Source: Bradyrhizobium sp. CCBAU 53340 (GTDB lineage Bacteria; Pseudomonadota; Alphaproteobacteria; Rhizobiales; Xanthobacteraceae). From it: 64,000 nucleotides of DNA. Positions 8,226-19,200 of the stretch are shown in pieces. Under the pieces are notes generated by a model. That model did no database searches and was not told where the DNA came from. It worked only from the letters and a program-made list of their open reading frames with translations. Position 1 is the stretch's first letter, and each line of letters opens with the position of its first letter. Location: contig NZ_CP030055.1 of the NCBI RefSeq assembly GCF_015291645.1, forward strand, positions 5,394,001 to 5,458,000, in the 5' to 3' direction. Both the position numbers and the translations under genes were made by a program.

Positions 8226-10365
8226 TTAAGCTCGATAGAAATAGCCGCCGGATGCTTCGATACCATTGCACGGATAGAGGCGTCTTTTGATGTTCAAAGC
8301 GCACGAAGACGCGCTGCCCGAACTTCTCGATATCGTTGGGTTGATCAATCGCGATGTCGAACTGGAACATGCGTTGAAGCGCCTTGGGGTTTTTGTTCTC
8401 GCGGGGATCGGTTGCTATCTCGCCACCGCCTTCGGCCGCAAGCGCCGCGCTCGGGAGCTGCTCCTCGCCACCCGGGACCTCCCGCAACATCGAGCCCGTC
8501 ATCACGGCTCCGGGCTGATGAACCAGACGAAGTCGAATATGATTGGTGAGGGCTCTAACGTTATCGACGGCATCCTGGGGCACCACCACGCGCACGATCG
8601 GCGAGGTTTTCCCCATCACATAACCCAGCAACTCGCCCTTGTGATAATAGCGTCCGGGCATATCGCCCATCTGTGAGACAGTGAATATGCCATCCGTATT
8701 GGCGCGAGCTACCAGGGCATCGGTCCGCTCCTGCGCACGCGCCAGGCGCGCCCGTTCCGCATCAAGCCGATCGTTCACCATCTCGGCTTTGGTCCGGTCC
8801 TGGACGAAGTCGGCAGCGTATTCGGCTTCGAGCTCGGCGACCTTGGCGATGCTTTGGCGCAATTGCGCTTCAACGACGGGATCGACGCTTTGCGTGAGGG
8901 CTTGCCCTTTGATGACGGCGGCGCCCGGCTGGATCAGGAAATCCTGAAAATATCCGTTCGCACCGGACCGTACCACCGCCTGCTCAGGCAGCCAGACCAC
9001 GCCTTCGGCATAAGAATGGTATGGCATCGGCACCATGAGAATGAAACCGACAGCAGCGATGAGAAGCGATACTGTGACGGTGATCGCCCGAGATCGATGC
9101 TTGTGCAGGCGTGGACTACCTACCAGATGCTTCACGGCCTTGAACACCGGAAACATCGCCATCGCACCCACTGCCCAAATCGCCAAGATCACGCCGACGA
9201 CGAAGAATCGGCTGGCGATGAACAGTGCGATCGCGATCGTGACCAGCATCCGATAGATCGTGGACGCAAAGCCATAACAGACGAACCACGTCTTTTCGCT
9301 GATGCTCGCATCCGGGGGTTCGCTTTCAGACACCCCAAGCAGATAGCGCTCGATCAGATAACCCCAGTAACGCGTCGATCGCGCCGCCAGATTCGGAATC
9401 TCGGTCAGGTCCGCCAGGATATAATAGGCGTCGTAGCGCAATAGCGGATTGCCGTTGAACAGCAGCGTGGAAACGCCCGCAATCAACATCACATTGAACA
9501 AAACAGCCCGGACGATCCCGGGCTCGATCAGGAGCCAGAAGTAGAAAGCAATCGCCGCAACAAAGAGCTCCACGATGACGCCAGCAGCGCCGACCAGCGC
9601 CCGCCGGTACTTCGACTTGAATACACTGGCGGCGGAGGCTTCCACGTAGGGCACCGGCAGCAGGACCAGGAGCACGATCCCCATATCGTGCACTTCGCCG
9701 CCGCCTGCCTTGGTTGCTGTCGCATGCCCAAGCTCATGCAGGGCCTTGATAGCCGGGAAAACCAGATACAACGCGAACAGATTGTCGACCGCAAGGATCC
9801 GGTCGCTGAGGTTATGGCTGAGCTCCGGCCAGTGCGATGGGACCAGGAACAACGCCGGCAGTACCACAACAAGCCACAACAAACCGCCCCAGCGGCTCCA
9901 GATCAGTCTAATCAACCATTGACAACGATTCAGAACGGCGTCCGGATCCAACAGCGGTATCCGCAACGCCATCGGATTGGCGTAGGTTCGAAGAAAACGC
10001 GCCCGCTCCTCGCGTTCCCCGCGAGCAAACAACTCGGCCACGTCGGGCGTCACATCGCTTTCGAGCAGGTCGGCCGAATGCAATTGACCGAGCAACTGGA
10101 TAACTTCGTCCTGGGTCGGCGCATCCTCGCCAAGGTGCTTGTTGGCGATTTCCCAAAGTTCGGCAATGCTCCGTTTGCCGTCCATCAAGGCAATGATCAG
10201 CCGCGCCGAAGGCGAAAAACGATGAACCCGAGTGGAGGCTGGATCCTGCAGCAAATACCACACTTCGCCGCGATATCGGTGCCGATAGAGACGTGCGTGA
10301 GAACGCAGCTTTGGCTTTCGTGCTGCAACCCTGTACCACCAGTTGCTCAAAAGCGGGACGTTCAT
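8218..10365 (-). CDS. PqqD-like / M50 site-2 peptidase / HlyD fusion protein
   Basis: 715 residues with three recognisable parts. Residues 25-105 resemble a PqqD-type peptide-binding fold (VWYLLQDPASTRVHRFSPSA and following). Residues about 160-440 form a polytopic membrane domain with the zinc peptidase motif HELGH (210-214) and a second motif, NPLLRYDAYYIL (306-317), equivalent to the LDG motif of site-2 proteases. Residues about 455-700 are a lipoyl/HlyD-type adaptor (SGANGYFQDFLIQPGAAVIKG), with a coiled coil at 515-560. The architecture joins substrate recognition, intramembrane proteolysis and periplasmic bridging in one chain. It is encoded 10 bases after the GAF-HlyD gene and overlaps the SecA-like gene. 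I infer a role in processing or handing over the giant substrate. Confidence 0.87.
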   Translation of the reverse strand: MNVPLLSNWWYRVAARKPKLRSHARLYRHRYRGEVWYLLQDPASTRVHRFSPSARLIIALMDGKRSIAELWEIANKHLGEDAPTQDEVIQLLGQLHSADLLESDVTPDVAELFARGEREERARFLRTYANPMALRIPLLDPDAVLNRCQWLIRLIWSRWGGLLWLVVVLPALFLVPSHWPELSHNLSDRILAVDNLFALYLVFPAIKALHELGHATATKAGGGEVHDMGIVLLVLLPVPYVEASAASVFKSKYRRALVGAAGVIVELFVAAIAFYFWLLIEPGIVRAVLFNVMLIAGVSTLLFNGNPLLRYDAYYILADLTEIPNLAARSTRYWGYLIERYLLGVSESEPPDASISEKTWFVCYGFASTIYRMLVTIAIALFIASRFFVVGVILAIWAVGAMAMFPVFKAVKHLVGSPRLHKHRSRAITVTVSLLIAAVGFILMVPMPYHSYAEGVVWLPEQAVVRSGANGYFQDFLIQPGAAVIKGQALTQSVDPVVEAQLRQSIAKVAELEAEYAADFVQDRTKAEMVNDRLDAERARLARAQERTDALVARANTDGIFTVSQMGDMPGRYYHKGELLGYVMGKTSPIVRVVVPQDAVDNVRALTNHIRLRLVHQPGAVMTGSMLREVPGGEEQLPSAALAAEGGGEIATDPRENKNPKALQRMFQFDIAIDQPNDIEKFGQRVFVRFEHQKTPLSVQWYRSIRRLFLSSLNV

Positions 10366-10375
10366 GTGCTTCCCG

Positions 10376-12238
10376 TCAAGGCAGCCATTTCCAGATCGAC
10401 AGGCGTATCCAATCGAACAGGGTATGCCCCCAGATCCAGATCAGCTTTCGCTGCCCGATAGCGACCTTACCCAATCCTTCCATGCCCGGACGTACCCGGT
10501 CCGACGCATTGACAAGCTGTGCCTCGACCCGGAAGTAGTTCCGCCCTTCCTGGGTCGTCGACACCGGCGTAATTTGCGTCAGGGTGAAATCCATCAATTG
10601 ATCCGGAATCCCGGAAAGGGTCAGCTCGCCGTGTTGGCCAACCGCAACATGGGCAATGTCGCGTTCCTCCACCTGAAGAATGACCCGGTAGGCATCGAGT
10701 GGAGCGACCTGAAACAGCACCTTCCCCTGCTCGACCGGCGTCCCCAGCAGTTGATTGAGGTCACCGCTGACGATGATCCCATCAAACGGCGCCACCAGCT
10801 TGGTCCGTGCGATCTTGTCGTTTGTCAGCGTCAGCTCGGCCTCGACCTGATCGAGCTGTGCCGCGATGATCATCATCGCCGCTCTATCCTGCGTGGCAAG
10901 CGCTTGTCTGTGCTTGCGCAGCGATTGCTCGCGCTCGGCAGTCAGTCGTGATTGCTCGAGTTTCAGATCACGATCGTCCAGTTGCGCGAGCAATTGTCCG
11001 CTTCGCACGGTGTCGCCTGCCCGGACGTATGTCTGCAAGATGAACCCGTCAAATGGCGCGGCCGCCACGCGTTGCACGGCACCTTCGATCACGGTCTTGG
11101 CCGTAACCCGGTAGAGCCCGCTAGCGATACTGAAAACGAGTACCGTTCCCATGATGACAAGCGCAATCAGCTTTGCGCCGGGGTGGCGGGGCCCGAACAG
11201 CACTTGCGCACTCTCTCCGAAGGCAATGCGCCCGCGGTACCAGAGGCTACGTTCGCCGTCGCGCTTCAGCCTCAGGATCGGTCCGAGCAGCCCACCGACG
11301 GTTTTGCACAACTCGACTGTTTCAACGTCAAAGACGGCTCCTTCGCCGCGCTCGAACGTCACCACGCCGATGGCATGCCCATCATCAAGCAGCGGCACGG
11401 AGCATACCGCAATATCCCCGAACTCGCGCGCGAGTTCAGCGTGGGCGATCGCGGGAACTTCGCGTTCGTCGCGCGGCGGGTGAACAAGGGCGACGTCGAG
11501 ATCGAGAACTTCGTCCATCGCATCGCCGATCAACCGGCCGAGGTCCATCTTGGCATCGAAGGTAGCGGTGTGCGAAATCGCGCGCACCTCGGCGCTACCA
11601 GCTCTTTCAAGGCCGATGCTGACACGATCACAATTCAGCCGACCTGCCAGTTCATTGGCACAGGCAAGCAGCGACGGCTCCAATTGCCGTTGTCCGATTG
11701 CGGTCGCGACGATGTCCATCGCGAGCGCAAGCCGTGCAAGCCGCGCGTCGCGCTCCTCGATCGCGCGCTTCCGAAACTGATCGACCAGCCAGGCGCTCGC
11801 CCAGTGCAGCAACCGCAACGCGCGCTGCAGCGCCGCCTCCGAACTGGCGGCAACATCAAGGACGATGACACCGTGCAGCACACCGGAGACCTCGATCGGG
11901 TACCCCACAAATGCCGGATGGTCGCGCCTCGCCACCGATCCACCATCCGAGGCGACCACGAGTCCGCGCTTTTCAGTCAGCACCCGTTCTGCCGCAGGGC
12001 TGAGATACTGCAGATCGCGACCTTCGTGCGGCCATATCGCTGCAGGGACGTAAGTGCCGTCCGCGTCGGGACCCAACAGCAGCAGCCCGCCGTTCACGCG
12101 CTCGATCTGGAGACACAGGATCGCAAGCCAGCTCTTGCAGAATTCGGATGTATCGTTGGCCGACGAAAACCTTGCCCACGCCGCCGATTCTGCCCGGGAG
12201 GCATCTTCGGTCAGCGAGTAGATCGGCGCGGTGGTCAT
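10376..12238 (-). CDS. GAF-GAF-HlyD membrane adaptor
   Basis: 620 residues from ATG 12238. Two GAF-like sensor domains (about residues 15-155 and 170-325; VNGGLLLLGPDADGTYVPAA and LNCDRVSIGLERAG are their typical strands) face the cytosol. One membrane helix (KLIALVIMGTVLVFSIASG, about 356-375) precedes a HlyD-type periplasmic part. That part has lipoyl halves (AAPFDGFILQTYVRAGDTV and LVAPFDGIIVSGDLNQLLG), a short coiled coil and a beta-barrel. The open frame extends upstream to GTG 12301, but those residues are not GAF-like. It is spaced 140 bases from the SapC gene and 10 bases from the M50 fusion. The GAF domains could couple export to a small ligand or protein signal; that is inference. 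Confidence 0.85.
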   Translation of the reverse strand: MTTAPIYSLTEDASRAESAAWARFSSANDTSEFCKSWLAILCLQIERVNGGLLLLGPDADGTYVPAAIWPHEGRDLQYLSPAAERVLTEKRGLVVASDGGSVARRDHPAFVGYPIEVSGVLHGVIVLDVAASSEAALQRALRLLHWASAWLVDQFRKRAIEERDARLARLALAMDIVATAIGQRQLEPSLLACANELAGRLNCDRVSIGLERAGSAEVRAISHTATFDAKMDLGRLIGDAMDEVLDLDVALVHPPRDEREVPAIAHAELAREFGDIAVCSVPLLDDGHAIGVVTFERGEGAVFDVETVELCKTVGGLLGPILRLKRDGERSLWYRGRIAFGESAQVLFGPRHPGAKLIALVIMGTVLVFSIASGLYRVTAKTVIEGAVQRVAAAPFDGFILQTYVRAGDTVRSGQLLAQLDDRDLKLEQSRLTAEREQSLRKHRQALATQDRAAMMIIAAQLDQVEAELTLTNDKIARTKLVAPFDGIIVSGDLNQLLGTPVEQGKVLFQVAPLDAYRVILQVEERDIAHVAVGQHGELTLSGIPDQLMDFTLTQITPVSTTQEGRNYFRVEAQLVNASDRVRPGMEGLGKVAIGQRKLIWIWGHTLFDWIRLSIWKWLP

Positions 12239-12378
12239 AGAGTTGATCTTATCGCTACGAACAGAAAATGCGCAAACAACCGGCGTGCACTGGAGTCCCA
12301 CCTCCTGCGGGAATACGATCGATAACAGGCCGCCCTACCCAAAGCGGGTTGCACCGCCGGGAGCTCATGTCGCTGCCA

Positions 12379-13254
12379 CTACTCCAGAGCTGCACTCGGC
12401 GCTCGAGAACCATTGGCCGCTTTGGCGGTCGACCTTCGAACCCTGGGCTCCTCTGAACTATCCTCACCGGAGATCGATGGAGCCTCTGAATCGGGCGCGG
12501 AAGAATCGGGCGCGGAATCGACCTTTTGAGCCCTCGCCATGGCAAGCCGGTCCTTCAAAGCTCCAAAGTTACGCATCGATTGCAAATGCAGATAAATCAG
12601 TTCGAGTTCGTCGGTCTTGGCCAATTCGGCCAGTTTGTCGCCAGGCAGCTCCTTGAGCTTCTCACGGTTGATGGCCATGAACCCGCTGAGCGAGTAGCGC
12701 TCGCCCGTATTCATTTCGACCTGCGCCTGCATCGGCTCGAGCAGATCGAGTTCAAGAATCTTCTTGCAGAACCGTTCGGTGCGAAGGAATTGGAGTTGAT
12801 ATTCCTGAAGGAACTTCAGGATGTTTTCCACGTAGGCGGTGGGCTTGCCATCGTCGGCGAACAGCCGCTCGCCGCGCCCATCGCCATTGAAGCCCGAAAA
12901 CATCTCATCGATGCACAGATTGAACCTCTCGCCGTCATCACTCTTGGCGAATACAAACGGATAGCGGCGAACAAAGGCCGGAATGTAGCGGGCATCCCAC
13001 TTGCCACCGTCTGACAGGTAGAGATTTTCGCCCTCGCGCAAGCCGAGAATGACCGCGGGCATCACGCCTTCCTTGTTACCCGCAAACACGATCGGGTAGT
13101 CGGATTGCGCATCGCGAAACTCGATGGCGGTCAGCGGCACTGAGTTTATCTTGCTGCTGAAAGCATAGTTTCGGCCGAATTCAACCGAGGAGTGGCGATG
13201 ATTGGCAAACATCACCGGAACAACCGTCTCATAAATCAATAGCTGGGTCGTCAT
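12379..13254 (-). CDS. SapC family protein
   Basis: 291 residues from ATG 13254, which has GGAG nine bases upstream; GTG 13260 is too close to that site. The body shows SapC-family features: an N-terminal YETVVPVMFANHRHSSVEFG, then FRDAQSDYPIVFAG, RYIPAFVRRYPFVFA, and LSGFMAINREKLKELPGDKL. The last 45 residues are a low-complexity Ser/Pro/Glu tail. The family takes its name from a gene beside S-layer protein export genes in Campylobacter; its biochemical role is not established. It begins 27 bases after the giant gene's stop, so it is almost certainly cotranscribed and probably serves that protein, for example as a chaperone or assembly factor. Confidence 0.9.
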   Translation of the reverse strand: MTTQLLIYETVVPVMFANHRHSSVEFGRNYAFSSKINSVPLTAIEFRDAQSDYPIVFAGNKEGVMPAVILGLREGENLYLSDGGKWDARYIPAFVRRYPFVFAKSDDGERFNLCIDEMFSGFNGDGRGERLFADDGKPTAYVENILKFLQEYQLQFLRTERFCKKILELDLLEPMQAQVEMNTGERYSLSGFMAINREKLKELPGDKLAELAKTDELELIYLHLQSMRNFGALKDRLAMARAQKVDSAPDSSAPDSEAPSISGEDSSEEPRVRRSTAKAANGSRAPSAALE

Positions 13255-13281
13255 TATCACGCACTCCTATTTCAGCATGAT

Positions 13282-16200
13282 TCAAGCGCTAAAGGCTCCG
13301 GGACGAACTCGCAGACCTGCGTTCGGATTACGTTGTAGTCCATCCTTTCCCAGATGATTGAGGAAGTCGTCTTGCCAATCCCGTGTTGCGTTAGACGATG
13401 CAATCTTGTCCATGAAGCTGATGCGATTGCGATTCCAATCGATCTTCAGCTTCGCATTCCCATCCGACTCAAGATCCGAAGACCCGAGCCCCAGATCGTG
13501 CGATGCCGCCGACTTGCCGCCGACATCCGCTGTGAAGGCTGGGCTAGCCGTAGCGCTTGAGAGTATCGTGGGCCACAACGCCGTCAAGCTCGACAGATCG
13601 ATCGTCTGGGTGGTCGCTGCGATGTTAACCAAGATCGGCTTCGCGGACGGTGCCTCGGTGAACCCGAGCTGCAGTCCCGACTGCTCGACCGCGGGCTGCG
13701 TGCTTGCTCCGACCGGAACCCGCCGCTCGCCGGCTTGCAGGGTCATGCCGGTGACGTCCTGACCCTGGTCCTCCGCAAAGCCCATGGCGTTGCCCATTTC
13801 GTGCAACAGTGTGGAGAGCAGGTCCATGCGTCCGAACGCCGGGCTGGTCGGGCTCGCCGCAAACACCCCGTTTCCAAGGCGTTGCGAGAACTCGCTGTTG
13901 TCGTTGGGCGTCTTGTCGACGAACCAGCCCCACCCGGCGGCGCGGGCGTCGATGACGATGGTTGTGCCGGTTGTCGCTCCCAGCATTCCGTTGGGCAGGT
14001 CGCTGACCAGAACGCTGACCCGACTGAGGACGGCCAGACGAGGATCGTCAGCGCCAAGCGCTTTGATCCACATCTGCCTGGCCGCGTCGGCTACCAGATC
14101 CAGATCGGCGGCGATTAGATCGGTCGCAACAGGCGACGCCGGGGCCGTACCCGCCGCCACCTGGGGCGTCCCTCCACCCGCATAGGCAATATCGTCGCCG
14201 CGAATGAGGATGTTATCGAACGTAGCACTGCCGTTGCGCGCGTAGAGGCCAACGCTTCCGTCGTGCACAAGGTAGTTGTAGTTGAAGCTTAGCACGCTCT
14301 TGCCGTTGAGCACGACGTTTACGGTGTTCGTCGTCCCTTCGGTCAGGGCGACCAGCACGGTGTAGTTGGTCCCGGCAGCGATGGTGGCACTGGCCGTAGC
14401 GTCGGTAATCCAGACGCCGTTGTCGCGGTGGCCAATGACCACTTGGTTGGTACCTGCAACAATGCCTGCATAGAGGAAGGCATTCGTCGAATTGTAGCCG
14501 AACGTCAGGCCGGCCGATGTGCCCGCCGCGCTGGCCTTAACGGTAGCGGAGTACTCGACGTAGGACAGCGGCGCGACAGCCAGCGGACGCACAGTCAAGG
14601 CCGCATCATTGGCCGGTGGGGTGCCGGTGTACACGCCGTTGGTACCGCTGGTCGTCGTCCACGTGCCGGTGGCCGGCGTGAAGTTCTGCGCAACGCCGTC
14701 CGACAGGTCTTCCAGCACGCTGTAGGTAAAGTTCACCGGCAGTCTTTGAACCGTATACGAAGTATACGCAGCGATTGAGTTGTTCGTGCCGACACCAACC
14801 AATCCTGTGTTCAGCGGGGCGTTGAAGACGTACGACACCTTCAACGTGCTTGCGGCCTTACCGCCGTTTGCACTGGTCACAGCGAGGGTTGCCGTGGTTC
14901 CGTTGACCGTGAGCAGCAAAGTGTTTTGCGAGTTCACACCCAGCCCAGGCTTGCCGGCCGGAAGTGTTGCAAGATCGGTCCAACCGGCATCTGACCGTTG
15001 GCCTATCTTGATCGCGTTGTTGGTGACATCGATGCCCGCATATTTGAAATTGTTGCTTCCCTGATAGTCGAAGATGATGAAACCGTTCTGCTGGGTTCCA
15101 CCGCTCTGGACTTTCATGACGGACTGAATCTCGAAGAAATTCGCCGGCAACCAGGTGTTCAGGTCGAACAGGCTGATGTTGTCTCCGACTACCTTGCTCG
15201 TGCTGTTCTGGTAGGCGCTGTTGAGGACGCTCCAACTGCCGGTATCGGCGAACATGCCGGTAACGGTGTTCGGCGCATAGCTTGCGCTACGCAGAACGTC
15301 GCGTTGCGTGCCCGGGGTGTTGCCGGCCTGCGGATCGGTCGGCGCTCCGGTCTGGGCATGCCAGGCCGTATCTTGCTGCAGCACCAGACCAAGCTCACCC
15401 GCCGGCTCGCCGTTACGGCCCGGATTGGGGTCATTGTTCTTGGTCGGCACCGGCGGCGTCAAGCCGCCGTTCAGGTCGGAGAACCTCGTCGCATCCACGC
15501 CGTCGCTCAGCGATTCCGCGTAGAGGAAGTGATGCAGGAACGGCTGCATGGTGCGGCTGACCGTCGCCATGCCGAACTCGGAGAACGGCACCAGGTAGGA
15601 GTTGTACTCGCCGACCCAGTCGATCAAACGGTCGCCGCCAGTGTTGGCGATCAGTACATCCTTGCCGGCTCCGCCGTAGGCCCGATCCTCGTAGGTCGGC
15701 GCGGTCTCAGGGATGTTATTCAGACTGCCGTTGGTGGTCAGGTCATCGTCGGCGTTCAGCAAGTCATTGCCCCAGCCGCCATAGGTGTGGTCACGGCCGG
15801 TGCCGCCGACGATCCAGTCGTTACCGTTGTCGCCGAAGATGGCGTCATTGCCGTCGTCATGAACCGCCGGGTAGGTAACCGATTGATTCTGGTTACCCGG
15901 CGTCGTGCCACCCGATCTCAAGACGCCCTCGGTCTGGTCGAAGTTCAGGAAGAACTCCTTCCCGGTGCCATCCTTGTTAAGCGTCCCGTTACCGTTCAGG
16001 AGAATCTTCCGCAGCGGATCATTCTCGTCATAGAGCGCGAATTCGCCCGTCCGGCCTGCGATGTGCGGGTGGGTGAACTTACCGTCCGGATCCGTCGGGT
16101 TGAAGCGCAGCGCGTCGCCCGGATTGTAGGGATGGTAGTAGTCAGACTCGGCGATGCCGGCCAGTTCGACGCCATTCTCCGTCTGCGTGTAGGACTGCTT

Positions 16201-19200
16201 CAGCGACTCGGCGCCCGAAATCGCATCGTCACCCGAGCCGCCATGGATCCAGTCACTGCCCAGGCCGCCGAAGATGATGTCGTCGTTATGCGACTTCGTC
16301 TTGCCGTCGCTTGCGGCGCCGTTGTTCTTGGTGCTGGCGTACGAGAAATCGTCGGCAGTCCCGTTGAAGTTCGGGTCGGAACTGAACGGCGTCAGGTCGA
16401 CGGTCTTCTTCAACGCGCCGCTCACATTGATCGTGTCGATCTGCATGTTGCCGGGCGTGAAGATGAACTCGTTGAGTGCGTTGCCGTTACTGTACTTGGG
16501 ATCGGAATCGCTCGGAAGCAGCGGCGCGATGCCGTTGAGCGGTTCGCCCTGGCTAGCCGTGTAGCCGGGTGTCCCAACAATGGCGCTCAGGCTGTTGCGG
16601 CTGGTGAAGATCCGACCGTCGTCGCCGATGATCCCGTCATCGCCGGTGCCGCCGGAAATCCAGTCGTTGCCGTAGCCGCCGATCAGGTCATCGTTTTGCC
16701 CGTCACCATACATCCAGTCGTTGCCCTTGCCGACGTAGATGAAGTCGTCGCCGGACTCGCCGTGGACTTCGTCGGCCGCACCGATGTCGGTAGCCTGGAG
16801 CGCTGGCGCGTAGTCGGGGCCGCCCGGCGTGTAGTCCAAGAGGCGCACCGCGCGCACCACGATCTTGGACGTTTCGTCGTAAGCAGTCCCTTCTCCCGTG
16901 CTAGTATCGTAGTTGAAGCGCAGGAAGCCGTTGAAGCTCTGCACCAAGGTCGGCATGGCCGTCGTGGTGAGGTCGGCGTTCATCGTGAAGCCGGGGATGG
17001 AGACGGTCTTAAGCCCGACAGGCGGCGCCACTTGGTGGTTAATGCCGACGAGCCGGATGATGTCGCCATTGTCGCCGACGATCGCGTCGGAATCGTTGGC
17101 GTGGCCGTTGGCGGTCGTCGTAATGTTGCTATTCACATCGATGGTCGCATCGCCGATGGCGTTGCGCGCGATCGCAATGCCTGAGCCGCCGAAGATCAGA
17201 TCCGAATTGTCCGGGCGCAGCTTCTGGGAGTCCGCAAATATCGGAGCGTTGAGGCTGAAGAGGTCGGAACTGCCGCCGATTAGATCGTCCTGGTTCTGAT
17301 TCCCGAACAGGATATCGCTGCCGCCATTGCCCTCGATGTAGTCCTGGCCGTCGGTGGACGCATCGAACGACGGTCGCAGGAACAGCGCGTTGTTGGCGTC
17401 GCGGAACGGATTGCCGGCGATGTTGGCGCCGACAGAGAGCACACCTACCCGCCCGCCGATCGCAATGGAGAAGCTGACGGTGCCGTTCTGGTTATCGATC
17501 AGGGTGTGAGAGACGTATTCGATCGAGCCGTCGCCCTGAGCAACATCGTTGCCCATTTCACCGAAGATCATGTCGTCGGCGGCGCCGCCGGCGATGTAAT
17601 CGTTCCCGTAGGAGCCGGCAGGCGCCAGCACCGTGTCGTTCCCGTGATCGAACAGGGTGATCAGGTAATCGCCCCAGCTACCGTGGCCGCGTGGATCGGC
17701 CTGCGGCGAGCCATCGGCATAATCCTGGCCGGCAGGCAGAGAGTCGGTGCTCAAGCCGGTGCTGTAGATCTTCGTGCCGGAAAGCGTCTCGAACCGTCCG
17801 TTGCGGAAGTCGCCGAGATGCGACGTCCGGTTGAGCGAGACGTTGTCGCCGAAGATCAGGTCGCGCCCGGCCTCGCCGTCGATCGAATCGTCGCCCATGC
17901 CGCCGATCAGGACGTCATCGCCGCCACCGCCGAAGATCGTGTCGTTGCCACCGTACTGCCGCGACTGGCTGACGATGGTCCGCGACAGCAGCGTCGTCTC
18001 GATGCGCTGCGGGGTGAGCGGCACGGGCTTGGTGGTATCGCGCCAGCCGGAGGTGGCCTGGCCGATATCGCCAAGATCACCGAAGACCACGTCATCGTAG
18101 TCGCCGAATGCATCGGTTGCAGTCGAACCCGGCGCATCGCCGTAGATCAGGTCGTTGCCGCCATCGGTGACACTATCGAGGACCGTGGTCTTGGTGTTGC
18201 CAGCCGTCTGCGCGACGGTCAGCACACGCGTGATGACGTCGACGTTGAAGCCGGAATCGCCATAGATATGGTCGACGCCGCGCTGGCCGAAGATCGTGTC
18301 GCTGCCCGATCCGCCGGCGAGGTGATCGCCGGCCTGGGTGCCGATGATCGTGTCGTCGCCCCTGCCGCCATAGGCCGTGATACCGACCGTCGGCAATTGT
18401 CCCGCCGGGACATCGGCGAAAACCTTGTGCGCATCGATGACATCGTTGCCCGCGTACCTGTACTCGTTCGCCAGCGGGAAGACGTAGAAGTCCGAGTTCT
18501 GGCCCAGCCTGTTACGTTCGACGATGGTGCGCGTCAGCGTTGGCGACGTCGTGCCGCCATTTGTCAGCGTCAGGAAGGCCGGTTTCAGGTCGAACATGAA
18601 CAGCGTATCAACCTTGGTGCCTTGCCCGGCGATGATCGCCTGCTCGGGCCCCTCCGCGATGACACTGTTCGAGACCTTCAGCGTGATCACGCTGTCCGTC
18701 ACATGCGCGATCTGGAACACGCGCTTGTTCCCGGGATCTCCCGGCGAACCAGACTTGTCAGGCGTGCCGTAGACCGCAATGTTCATTCCATCCTTGAAGC
18801 CGTCAACCAGCCAGCTCCCGCCCAGGTCGGATCGCGTGATAGTGTCGCCGGCCGCATTCTGCGCGAACGTCACCAGATACTGCGAGCCCGCGATTGCGAC
18901 TGCGCCCACGTCAGCCCCGATGCGCGCGCTTTCGGTGATCGGCGGCGCACCGACGTCTGCCAACGTCGTCGGAATGACGCTGTTCTTGACCTCCAGCGTC
19001 AGAGTACTCGCGGTGACGTCCACGAGCGTGAAGTTGACGTTGTTGTAGGTCGTGAGCGAGACCGAAATCGTCTGGCCTTTTGCGAAACCGTCCGTCAACC
19101 AGCTCCCGCCGTCGAACCGCGTGATGGTATCGCCGGCGTCGGCGCGGGCAAATGCGACTTGGTAGGTCGCGCCGATCGTGATCAGGCCTTCGGTCACGAA

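Noticed and set aside
10952..12325. 457-codon plus-strand frame
   Set aside because: Antisense to the GAF-HlyD gene and without any domain-like pattern.
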